Below, piece after piece: positions 8,888-16,933 of a stretch of 64,000 nt of DNA. Within the stretch, counting starts at the first letter, position 1. Each line of letters opens with the position of its first letter. The position numbers and the translations under genes were made by a program. Source of the DNA: Methylophilaceae bacterium 11 (GTDB taxonomy: Bacteria; Pseudomonadota; Gammaproteobacteria; Burkholderiales; Methylophilaceae); the NCBI GenBank assembly GCA_000525025.1, contig JCKJ01000001.1:1984001-2048000 (forward strand), given 5' to 3'. Under the pieces are notes generated by a model. The model was not told where the DNA came from. It did not search any database and worked only from the letters and a program-made list of their open reading frames with translations.

Positions 8888-9682
8888 ATGCCGAATGACC
8901 TACTAGACAACCAAAACCAGCCAATCGACACGGACCAGCCGACCAGTGCGCGTGCGCTTAGGCAAAGCGTTAAGCAAATACAGGCCAACGATGCGCATAC
9001 GCGTACCTACCTTAGCCTAGGCCAAGCATTATTTGAGCGTGGCTGGGATATCAACACCGCCTCTAGTCTACTACGTTCGCTTTGCACCTTGCTTTCTGCG
9101 CAACACGCGCTACTGGCTATTGAAAGCTCTGGCAAACTAGTCGTATTCAGTCAGCTTGGTCAAACACTCCCTGTGGGTGCCAGAATTCCTATGATGGGCG
9201 TGCTGGCCATGATGCTGAAAAATCCAGTACGGTTTACTCTATATGAACATAAGCACACGCAACTCTGGACACATGGAGATGTCAACCACCACGAATGCCT
9301 GATTCCTATTGCTTTGGGACAGCATGGCAAAGGGGTGATTGGACTCTCTGGCAAAAAGCTCACGTTGGGCACGCCAGAGGTGGAAACCTTACAAGCCATT
9401 GCTGGCCTGCTAGGATTAGCAATCTCGCAACATCAAGGGCCGGCGCGCACAGAAGCTGACCTGACTATCCTCGAAGCGCTCACGCCTAGGGAACGTGAAA
9501 TTCTGGCGCTACTACCTGCAGGATTCAGCAACAATGAACTTGGAGCGAAGTTGGGCATTGCGCCAGGCACGGCTAAAATTCATGTGGAGCGCATCTTGAA
9601 TAAGCTTGGGGTAAAAGATAGAACGCAAGCAGCCGTGAAAGCCGTCGAGCTTGGCTACAAGTCATCATTTAAGACTATTTAG
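8888..9682 (+). CDS. LuxR-type transcriptional regulator with GAF-like sensor domain
   Basis: The 264-residue product ends in a LuxR/NarL winged helix-turn-helix (about 195-260): LTPREREILALLPAGFSNNE, then KIHVERILNKLGVKDRTQA. The central region (about 45-185) looks like a GAF-type ligand domain and has no receiver Asp, so it is probably not a classic phosphorylated response regulator. It is 14 bp upstream of a hybrid histidine kinase on the same strand and divergent from two small secreted protein genes. The start has no strong ribosome binding site. Confidence 0.85.
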   Translation: MPNDLLDNQNQPIDTDQPTSARALRQSVKQIQANDAHTRTYLSLGQALFERGWDINTASSLLRSLCTLLSAQHALLAIESSGKLVVFSQLGQTLPVGARIPMMGVLAMMLKNPVRFTLYEHKHTQLWTHGDVNHHECLIPIALGQHGKGVIGLSGKKLTLGTPEVETLQAIAGLLGLAISQHQGPARTEADLTILEALTPREREILALLPAGFSNNELGAKLGIAPGTAKIHVERILNKLGVKDRTQAAVKAVELGYKSSFKTI

Positions 9683-9696
9683 CATACATTTTACTG

Positions 9697-11658
9697 ATGA
9701 ATAATACGCAACCACCTACCAAAGTAAAAACGTTCCAGCCGCTGAGTTGGGTGGCGCAGGCTTGGCAAGACTTACCTTTGGGCATCAAAGGCGTGTGCGT
9801 GATCACCCTGCCCTTACTTGTTTTATTGGCCTCACTTGGCTCTTTATATGTACGTGAGCAAGAATCCACACAATTAGAAAACAAGCTCCGCGTTGCCCTG
9901 CAAAACCAACGCGATATTCAACGCGTGCATACGCTGCTGATTGAAGCCTCTACTGGGGTGAGGGATTATTTACTGACTGGGGACAAACACTTCTTGGATA
10001 TCTTTTTTCATGTGGAAAGTAAGCTTCCTGCAATATTGTCGGCGTTGAAGATTCAATTGGACAATGATGCACAAAGAGCGCGCCTAGCCAACATCAATCC
10101 CTTGGTTGAGCAAAATCTACATGATTTGAGAATACTCTCTGAATATGAGTCCAACATTGCTTCGGATGACCTCATCGCCAAGTTTAAATCTCAGGTGAGT
10201 ACACTGGATAAATTACGATTCGAGATTGAACGCCTCAATGCAGAGGAAGCGATTTTAGTGGCCAAAGATCAGCAGGACGTGGTCGATCAGCGTCAGCGTC
10301 ACATCAACATTACACTGGTTGCCGCAGTATCCGGCATCATTGGCTCTATTCTTGCCGTATGGATATTCTCTGGCACGATTGTCAGGCGCGTACGCTTGTT
10401 GAGGGATAGCGCAGGCCACCTTGCCAAAGCCGAGGCGCTGGACTTACCTTCTAGTAGCCGTGATGAGCTTGGGCAACTGTCTGACGAGCTAGATCACGCA
10501 TCGCAATTGCTGGTTAAAAACATCACAGACGCTGTGCAGGCTAGGCAAGAAGCAGAAGAGGCCAGCGCATCCAAAAGCATGTTTTTATCCCGAACCAGTC
10601 ACGAGTTAAGAACACCACTCAATGCCATTTTAGGGTTTGCCCAATTACTGGAGCAAGACTTATCGCCGGGAAAGCAGCGGGACAGCGTATCGCTCATATT
10701 AGGTGCAGGTCAGCACTTGCTCAAATTAATCAACGAAGTGCTAGAGCTTGCCAAAATCGAATCCGGAGAGATTTCTCTGGAGCTCACACCGACTGCGGTG
10801 AGTACCATGCTGGAAGAAGCCACGCGCTATATTGCACCGATAGGGAAAATCCGAGATATTGAAATCAAATGCGAGATTGCCCCAGATCTTTGGGCACTGG
10901 CCAACCGACAAAAGCTGCTGCAAGTAGCGCTTAATTTGCTGTCTAATGCGCTTAAATACGGGCCTGCAAATTCTACTGTACGACTGAATGCATACAACCG
11001 TCATGACAGTATTATTATTGAAGTACAAGATGAAGGTGCAGGCATTCCCACCAAATTAAAAGAGCGTTTATTTACGCCATTTGACCGATTAGGTGCAGAA
11101 CAAACCAAGGTGGAAGGCACTGGGCTTGGACTTGCACTTTCCAAACACATTATGTTGGCCATGCATGGCAGTATTCATGTTGCAGATGATGTGAGCTTAT
11201 TCTGGATAGAAATTCCAGCATGCGAGCCTAATATAACCACCAACGCGTTTTCACATCCGCATAACAAACAGCAGGTACCGCTTAACCAAAAACACACCAT
11301 ATTGTACGTAGAAGATAATGTCAGCAACCGTGCACTGGTGGAAGCCATCATTCAGCGTCAGCGTGATTTACGCATCCATTGTGTGTCCACCATCAAAGAT
11401 GCCAAACAGTATTTAACAGAAGCCATGCCATCGCTATTGCTGATTGATTTGCACCTGCCAGACGGTTCTGGAGAAAGCCTTGTCAGTTACATTAAGGAAG
11501 CACCAGCTTATCAGCATATTCCCATTATGATATTAAGCGCCGATGCCCTATCAAACACGATTGAGCGATTAAGAAACGCAGGTGTAGCGCACTATATTAC
11601 CAAGCCCTTAGATGTGGCTGCGTTTAACAAAAAAGTAAGAGAATTGATTGAAACTTAG
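9697..11658 (+). CDS. Hybrid sensor histidine kinase (CHASE3-HAMP-HisKA-HATPase-receiver)
   Basis: The 653-residue product has a first membrane helix near residues 28-48 and a periplasmic CHASE3-like helical domain (about 50-195). A second membrane helix lies near 203-225, followed by a HAMP region. The dimerisation/phosphoacceptor domain has SHELRTPLNAILGF with His302. The ATPase domain shows LLSNALKYGP (N box), DEGAGIP (G1) and GTGLGLALSK (G2). A C-terminal receiver domain (about 528-650) has Asp584 in LIDLHLPDGSG. It lies between a GAF-LuxR regulator and a stand-alone receiver, so a local phosphorelay is likely. The signal is unknown. Confidence 0.92.
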   Translation: MNNTQPPTKVKTFQPLSWVAQAWQDLPLGIKGVCVITLPLLVLLASLGSLYVREQESTQLENKLRVALQNQRDIQRVHTLLIEASTGVRDYLLTGDKHFLDIFFHVESKLPAILSALKIQLDNDAQRARLANINPLVEQNLHDLRILSEYESNIASDDLIAKFKSQVSTLDKLRFEIERLNAEEAILVAKDQQDVVDQRQRHINITLVAAVSGIIGSILAVWIFSGTIVRRVRLLRDSAGHLAKAEALDLPSSSRDELGQLSDELDHASQLLVKNITDAVQARQEAEEASASKSMFLSRTSHELRTPLNAILGFAQLLEQDLSPGKQRDSVSLILGAGQHLLKLINEVLELAKIESGEISLELTPTAVSTMLEEATRYIAPIGKIRDIEIKCEIAPDLWALANRQKLLQVALNLLSNALKYGPANSTVRLNAYNRHDSIIIEVQDEGAGIPTKLKERLFTPFDRLGAEQTKVEGTGLGLALSKHIMLAMHGSIHVADDVSLFWIEIPACEPNITTNAFSHPHNKQQVPLNQKHTILYVEDNVSNRALVEAIIQRQRDLRIHCVSTIKDAKQYLTEAMPSLLLIDLHLPDGSGESLVSYIKEAPAYQHIPIMILSADALSNTIERLRNAGVAHYITKPLDVAAFNKKVRELIET

Positions 11659-11701
11659 CAGACTAGACCATACTTAGACTAGACCACACTCAGAACAGAA
11701 T

Positions 11702-12178
11702 ATGAACGAAGCCGATATATTAAACGCCAAAATTTTAGTGATTGATGATGCAGAAGCCAACTTAAGACTGCTGGAAGACTTGCTGGCAAGAGAAGGCTTT
11801 CATCAAGTCATCAGCACTGCAGAATCCGCACGCGCTTTAGACTTATTTAAAGCATTTGAGCCAGATCTTATTTTATTAGACTTAATGATGCCGGAGCTAG
11901 ACGGCTATGCAGTATTAGAAATGCTGTCTCGCCATATCTCTAAAGATGAATACTTGCCGGTATTGGTATTGACTGCGGATGCAACTATTGGCGCCAAAAG
12001 AAAAGCGCTGGCGCTTGGCGCTAAAGATTTTCTGACCAAGCCGTTTGATAATATCGAAGCCATGCTAAGGGTATGGAATTTACTGGAAACGCGAATGCTG
12101 TATCGCCACTTAAAATCACTCAATACCGAGGTGCGACCTGTTCAACACGCACCGCAAGCACCTGAATCAGAGCAATAG
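11702..12178 (+). CDS. Stand-alone receiver-domain response regulator
   Basis: The 158-residue product is one CheY-like receiver: acidic pair in VIDDAEAN, phosphoacceptor Asp60 in LLDLMMPELDG, conserved Thr in LTADAT, and Lys in FLTKPFDN. A short helical tail follows with no DNA-binding or enzymatic domain, so it is likely a phosphorelay intermediate or acts by protein contact. It is 43 bp after the hybrid kinase. The gap contains a short direct repeat of GACTAGACCA. Confidence 0.9.
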   Translation: MNEADILNAKILVIDDAEANLRLLEDLLAREGFHQVISTAESARALDLFKAFEPDLILLDLMMPELDGYAVLEMLSRHISKDEYLPVLVLTADATIGAKRKALALGAKDFLTKPFDNIEAMLRVWNLLETRMLYRHLKSLNTEVRPVQHAPQAPESEQ

Positions 12179-12214
12179 ACGGAGATAAGCGCTAGCCCCG
12201 CAACCAATGCATGT

Positions 12215-13192
12215 CTAGCGCGCTGGCTGCAACATGGCTACACGGCTCAACCCTTGTTGTACCTTGGCAGTTTTCTCTGCCAATTTTCCCAAATACTCCA
12301 TGGCTTGGCTGTGCTGATGATTGAGTGCCAGCACTTGCTTAAAGTGTGCTTCTGCGCTGTCATAATCTTTGGTTGCATACTCTGCAGCAGCCAAATAGAA
12401 CCAAGATTCTGCCGTATTGGGTTCGGTTTGCACCCATTGCGTAGCTACTTTTAATAAGGTGCTCCACTCTTGTGAGAGGTAAGGTTGTACCACCTGCATA
12501 AAATAAGGACGTTGCTTGATGTCCATCGCCCAAAAAGGTTTTTCACTTTTTGCACCTAATGCTTGTGCAGGTTTGCGCATCAAAGTTTGCACCCATTCCA
12601 CTGGCATATAGTAGTAATACGCAGCATCGCCTCGGCTTTTGAGTGTAATGATACCAACCAAATTACCTGCATCATCAAAAGCGCCGCCGCCACTTGCGCC
12701 CAATCTGAATGGAGTGGTAGCGCGAATAATCACACTGTCATCCATGGGAAACAAACCTTTCACCACGCCATACGTGTTAACTGGTGTTTTTGTTTCGTCC
12801 GGATAGCCGATAGTAAACAGTGAAGATTCGTATTGTAATGTTTTGCTGGCACCCATGTTGACAACAGGTGCATCCAGATTGTCTACAGTCAGCATGCACA
12901 AATCATGATGCCAATCTGCTTTGATTGCGGTAGCAGCATGTGGCTCACCATTCACAATCACAGACACATCGGTAGCATCAGTCACTACGTGGCAATTCGT
13001 AATCACTTCGTTTTTGGCAACCACTACCGCAGAGCCTAAACCTTGCTTACCATTAGGTAAATTAACAGTCACACGCAACACGCTAGCATTCAATGCACGC
13101 ACCATATCATCTGCTGGCTTGGCCCATGCACTACCTGCTGCACATAGCAGTAACAGTAGTGTATTTAGTGTACCCAAGTAACGTTTCATCAT
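12215..13192 (-). CDS. Exported trypsin-like serine protease with C-terminal TPR repeats
   Basis: The 325-residue product has a signal peptide ending near GSAWA and a trypsin-fold protease domain (about 30-215). The apparent catalytic triad is His in VITNCHVV, Asp in HDLCML, and Ser in GASGGGAF. About 90 residues of tetratricopeptide-like repeats follow (AESWFYLAAAEYATKDYDSA). There is no PDZ domain, so it is not a classical DegP/DegS. It probably acts in the periplasm, with the TPR part binding partners or substrates. It converges on the receiver gene (36-bp gap). Confidence 0.85.
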   Translation of the reverse strand: MMKRYLGTLNTLLLLLCAAGSAWAKPADDMVRALNASVLRVTVNLPNGKQGLGSAVVVAKNEVITNCHVVTDATDVSVIVNGEPHAATAIKADWHHDLCMLTVDNLDAPVVNMGASKTLQYESSLFTIGYPDETKTPVNTYGVVKGLFPMDDSVIIRATTPFRLGASGGGAFDDAGNLVGIITLKSRGDAAYYYYMPVEWVQTLMRKPAQALGAKSEKPFWAMDIKQRPYFMQVVQPYLSQEWSTLLKVATQWVQTEPNTAESWFYLAAAEYATKDYDSAEAHFKQVLALNHQHSQAMEYLGKLAEKTAKVQQGLSRVAMLQPAR

Positions 13193-13483
13193 TGCGCTTC
13201 CCTATCTGCAACCAAATCTGACTTCGTTTTTCAAATGTCAGGCCAAATGTCAGGTTTAGTGATGTAGTACAAACAATGTTGCTTTTAACGTTAGTTTTGC
13301 AATAAGTGTTCCAACTTGAAACCATATTCACCCATATGGCTGGGATGCGCCTATTGAAGCCACTTAGGTGGAATTTAACAGTTAGGCATTGGGAAATATT
13401 AAGTATTGAATCAAGCAGTTATGCACATTTTCAGTGCAAGGTAAATGCTGAATTGGTGCATAGGTATGAATTGCCAATACGCA
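13193..13483. other. Intergenic region upstream of protease gene, nothing decisive
   Basis: About 290 bases lie between the protease start and the porin terminator. They hold the protease promoter presumably, and a 12-bp-spaced direct repeat CAAATGTCAGG at 13232-13242 and 13244-13254. No gene with good start signals, RNA gene or mobile remnant is seen. A 65-codon open frame on the plus strand has no support. Confidence 0.5.
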
Positions 13484-13510
13484 TAAAAAAGGCCGCTAAG
13501 TAGCGGCCTT
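13484..13510 (-). terminator. Terminator of the porin gene
   Basis: A perfect stem AAGGCCGCTA / TAGCGGCCTT with a 2-nt centre is followed on the minus strand by a T run (plus-strand AAAAAA at 13484-13489). It lies about 30 bp after the porin stop. Confidence 0.9.
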
Positions 13511-13536
13511 GAAGAGATACAACTATTTAAATTTGC

Positions 13537-14940
13537 TTAGAAGTTATATTGCAACTGCACACGTAATGCATCAGCATCAAACGTTTCGTAATCTTTTCTA
13601 TTGGCAGTGTTACCGTTCACAAGATTCGTACGTTTCATTTTGTGGTATTCAGCACTAATTTCAACTTCTGGTGCAATTTGCCACTCAACGCCAGCTTCCC
13701 AATCATTCACATGGTTTTCAGGTGCATTGGTCTCAGCTTTGTTAAAGCCATCAAAGTATTGCCATTTAACAAAAGGAATAAACGTACCCCAGTTATTCCA
13801 GTTATCAATTTTATACATCGCCATCACATAACCACCATTGAGACTCTTTTCTTCAATGCGGTTTTGCGTAATATCTAAGCCTGGTGTTTTACCCCAGTTC
13901 CATTCAGCTTGTAAACCAAATGGTTGTGGATACATGATAAAGCTCACGCCTACACGCTCATCCGTAAAGCCGTTGCGGTATCTACCAGCCGCACCACCTT
14001 CAATGGTTGGCGTACTTCCAGATGTAGCACCAATCGCATTTCTGTTATAAGTACCTGTCGATGGTACATACTGACCATGGTAGCCCTGAATACTTGCTTC
14101 ATAAATCTGACCAGATTCCGTTTTCCAAGGATAAGTGGCACGTGCTACAAAGTGGTAGTTATCATTGGTATCACGCGCGTTAGCACCTTGACCATTGTAG
14201 AAACCACCACCCAACATACCGTAGTTGCCTGAGTGTTTAAGTCCTTGCTTGCCAATTTCTTCAAACAAGGCTTGAATGTTTTGCGGGGTATAGTAGTAGA
14301 ACACACCCAAGTCACGTTCATCTTTGACCGCACTATTCAATGCATCGTTACGGTCTGGTGTTAAACGGTTTGAACTTGATTGTAAGTTTTCAAAGCCGAA
14401 AGGCACTTTGGATTGACCAACACGGACACGGTGCACTTTGGTTGCATCAATATTAATATCGCCGTATGCGTCACGCAATTGTGCATAATTGAAACCGCCA
14501 CCTGACGCACCCTGTGGGCTGCTGGCAAGGTCTGGCTGAATATAGTAACTTAAGTGATCGCCATAATCGCCATAGATAATCACGCGCGCACGACGGATCA
14601 ATAAGTTTTTATCTGCACCACCTAATGAGCGGTCATCCCCCACAGAGCGGTCTGACCATAAGTTAACACCTTCATCACCGCCCAGCATTTTGGTCGCGCG
14701 TGTTTGTACATAACCGCGAATATTCACATGACTAGTCCAGTTTTTCTTTTCTTTTGTTTTTTGGACACTCATCTCTTCAGCACGGCCTTTGGTTAATAAA
14801 GCGCCTTCCTCTTCCGTCAAGACGCCTTTACTCACCAAGGCTTGTACTAAGTCACTAGTGGAGTCAGCAAGCGCATTCACGCTCATCAACGATGTACTTG
14901 CCAGCGCGATTGCTACCATGCCGCGTAACTTCAAATTCAT
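13537..14940 (-). CDS. Phosphate-selective porin, OprP/OprO family
   Basis: The 467-residue product has a signal peptide ending at VNALA. A short coiled-coil-like N-terminal segment follows (LVSKGVLTEEEGALLTKGR), typical of OprO/OprP-type trimeric porins. The rest is a beta-barrel with alternating aromatic strands ending in a C-terminal phenylalanine (QLQYNF). Family members pass phosphate or pyrophosphate, though some pass other anions. A Pho-box-like repeat about 55 bp upstream supports phosphate control. The transcript ends at the hairpin at 13484-13510. Confidence 0.88.
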   Translation of the reverse strand: MNLKLRGMVAIALASTSLMSVNALADSTSDLVQALVSKGVLTEEEGALLTKGRAEEMSVQKTKEKKNWTSHVNIRGYVQTRATKMLGGDEGVNLWSDRSVGDDRSLGGADKNLLIRRARVIIYGDYGDHLSYYIQPDLASSPQGASGGGFNYAQLRDAYGDINIDATKVHRVRVGQSKVPFGFENLQSSSNRLTPDRNDALNSAVKDERDLGVFYYYTPQNIQALFEEIGKQGLKHSGNYGMLGGGFYNGQGANARDTNDNYHFVARATYPWKTESGQIYEASIQGYHGQYVPSTGTYNRNAIGATSGSTPTIEGGAAGRYRNGFTDERVGVSFIMYPQPFGLQAEWNWGKTPGLDITQNRIEEKSLNGGYVMAMYKIDNWNNWGTFIPFVKWQYFDGFNKAETNAPENHVNDWEAGVEWQIAPEVEISAEYHKMKRTNLVNGNTANRKDYETFDADALRVQLQYNF

Positions 14941-14996
14941 TCAGATTCCCCTCTGATTAACGATCAATTTTTGATGAACGCATTTTGAGGGGGCAA

Positions 14997-15014
14997 TATG
15001 ACAAATTGATGACA
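14997..15014 (-). promoter_or_regulatory. Pho box upstream of porin gene
   Basis: Read on the minus strand, the sequence is TGTCATC-aatt-TGTCATA, two 7-mers with the 11-nt period of PhoB sites. Thirteen of 14 positions match the E. coli half-site TGTCATA. It ends about 56 bp before the porin ATG. The link to a phosphate-selective porin makes chance unlikely. Confidence 0.8.
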
Positions 15015-15057
15015 AAGAGCTAATCAACGGACTAGTTTTGCACATTTACAACAAAAA

Positions 15058-15083
15058 AGCCGATGCACTATGATGCATCGGCT
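15058..15083. terminator. Hairpin terminator between lysS and porin promoter
   Basis: The stem GCCGATGCA / TGCATCGGC has a 6-nt loop, with A runs before and T runs after. On the minus strand it would end the lysS transcript, whose stop is at 15122. The T run on either side allows both directions. Confidence 0.8.
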
Positions 15084-15121
15084 TTTGTTCTTACTACGCA
15101 GTCAAAAAATTAAGGGATTGC

Positions 15122-16672
15122 TTAACTTTCTGCGCGCATATGCGGGAATAAAATCACATCGCGAATACTTGGGCTATCGGTAATCAGCATGACTAAGCGG
15201 TCTATGCCAATACCACAGCCGCCCGTAGGTGGCATGCCATATTCCAAGGCCCGAATAAAGTCTGCATCGTAATACATGGCTTCTGCATCTCCGGCTTCTT
15301 TTGCTTTCATCTGCGCATGGAAACGTGCTGCTTGGTCTTCCGCATCATTCAACTCGCTAAAGCCATTGGCCATTTCGCGCCCAGTAATAAATAGCTCAAA
15401 ACGCTCGGTAATGTCTGGATTTTTATCTGAGGCTCTTGCCAGTGGCGATACTTCTACCGGGTAGTCAATAATATACGTCGGCTGCCACAATTGGCTTTCC
15501 GCAGTCTCTTCAAACAATGCTAATTGCAGCGCGCCCAAACCGGCATGGTCAAATGGTTTTGTACCGTGTTTTAATATTTCCGCACGTAAAAATGCTGTGT
15601 CATTTAATTGCTTTAGTGTGTATTGCGGTGCATATTTTTGAATTGCGCCGACGATGGTCAAACGCTCAAACGGCTTGCTTAAATCGACCTCTTTGCCGTC
15701 ATAGCTTAATACCGCTGTACCGCGTGCCGCAATGGCCGCAGCGCGAATACATTGCTCGGTAAAGTCCATCAACCATTGATAGTCGGTATACGCTGCGTAA
15801 AACTCCATCATGGTGAATTCTGGATTATGGCGGACGCTTAAACCTTCATTACGGAAGTTACGGTTGATTTCAAATACGCGCTCAAACCCACCCACCACTA
15901 AACGTTTTAAATACAACTCAGGCGCAATACGCATAAACATTTGCATGTCCAACGCGTTGTGATGCGTAATAAAAGGCTTAGCCGACGCGCCGCCAGGAAT
16001 CGGATGCAACATCGGTGTTTCTACTTCTAAAAACTCGTTTTGAATCATAAAGTTGCGAATAGCAGACACCACTTTGCTACGCGCTTTAAATGTCTCACGC
16101 GTTTCTTCGCTGGTAATCAAATCCACATAGCGCTGGCGGTACTTGATTTCCTGATCTTGCAAGCCATGAAACTTCTCTGGTAGCGGACGCAAAGATTTAG
16201 TGAGCAGTTGAATCGCTGTCACGTGAATGGAAAGCTCGCCTGTTTTGGTCTTAAACAAACGACCAGTAGCCCCCATGATGTCGCCTAAATCCCAATGTTT
16301 AAAGCGCTCGTATAACTCCTCACCAACATCATCACGTGCTACATACAATTGAATACGGCCGGTGGCATCTTGAATAGTAGCAAAGCTGGCTTTACCCATC
16401 ACACGTTTGAGCATCATTCTGCCGGCGACAGTGGCTGGAATAGCTTGCGGGTCCAACGTTTCCTTATCAAAGCTATCGTACTGCGCATGCAACTGATTGG
16501 CTTTGTGTTGAGGCTTGAAATCATTGGGGAACACCGCTGTTTGGCTCGCCTGCGCTTCACTGCGCATGGTTTTTAATTTTTCGCGACGCTCGGCAATCAC
16601 ATGATTTTCATCTGCTAAATTGCTTTCAACTAGCGGCATTTTGTTTTCGTCAGAAGTTACTGGTTCACTCAT
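15122..16672 (-). CDS. lysS: Lysyl-tRNA synthetase, class II
   Basis: The 516-residue product charges tRNA-Lys. It has an N-terminal OB-fold anticodon-binding domain (about 70-180). The class II catalytic core has motif 2 [19 protein letters not shown] and motif 3 [12 protein letters not shown] near the end. It is longer than the E. coli protein by a charged N-terminal extension of about 20 residues. It is monocistronic by position: divergent from ppc and followed by a terminator. Confidence 0.97.
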   Translation of the reverse strand: MSEPVTSDENKMPLVESNLADENHVIAERREKLKTMRSEAQASQTAVFPNDFKPQHKANQLHAQYDSFDKETLDPQAIPATVAGRMMLKRVMGKASFATIQDATGRIQLYVARDDVGEELYERFKHWDLGDIMGATGRLFKTKTGELSIHVTAIQLLTKSLRPLPEKFHGLQDQEIKYRQRYVDLITSEETRETFKARSKVVSAIRNFMIQNEFLEVETPMLHPIPGGASAKPFITHHNALDMQMFMRIAPELYLKRLVVGGFERVFEINRNFRNEGLSVRHNPEFTMMEFYAAYTDYQWLMDFTEQCIRAAAIAARGTAVLSYDGKEVDLSKPFERLTIVGAIQKYAPQYTLKQLNDTAFLRAEILKHGTKPFDHAGLGALQLALFEETAESQLWQPTYIIDYPVEVSPLARASDKNPDITERFELFITGREMANGFSELNDAEDQAARFHAQMKAKEAGDAEAMYYDADFIRALEYGMPPTGGCGIGIDRLVMLITDSPSIRDVILFPHMRAES

Positions 16673-16902
16673 GAAAGGGTCTCAACACTGTTTAGGTTAG
16701 CGCGTTAAACTTGGCGCAAATAAGCGCGTATTCTAACATTGATTGCTTTTTATTGCGTACGACCAATGCGACTTAGCCATGCGGCACTATAAATGTGCAA
16801 TGTTGCTATTGCTGGGGCAAACCAATGGATTTTTCATGCCCATTAAATATGTAAATGATTGATTTATAGAATGTAAATTGATTGGTGCAGTTGTTGCTTA
16901 GT

Positions 16903-16921
16903 AATAAGCATTACGCTTATT
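16903..16921 (+). promoter_or_regulatory. Small inverted repeat just upstream of ppc
   Basis: AATAAGC-attac-GCTTATT lies 12 bp before the ppc ATG. It could be an operator or an mRNA hairpin near the ribosome binding site. There is no strong Shine-Dalgarno sequence between it and the ATG. Confidence 0.35.
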
Positions 16922-16933
16922 CCGTGCAATGTT

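Noticed and set aside
12188-12224. Inverted repeat AGCGCTAG...CTAGCGC between receiver gene and protease gene
   Set aside because: It has a long loop and no T run, and overlaps the protease stop; too weak to call a terminator.
13306-13503. 65-codon open frame before the porin terminator
   Set aside because: It runs into a terminator hairpin, has no ribosome binding site and no family resemblance.
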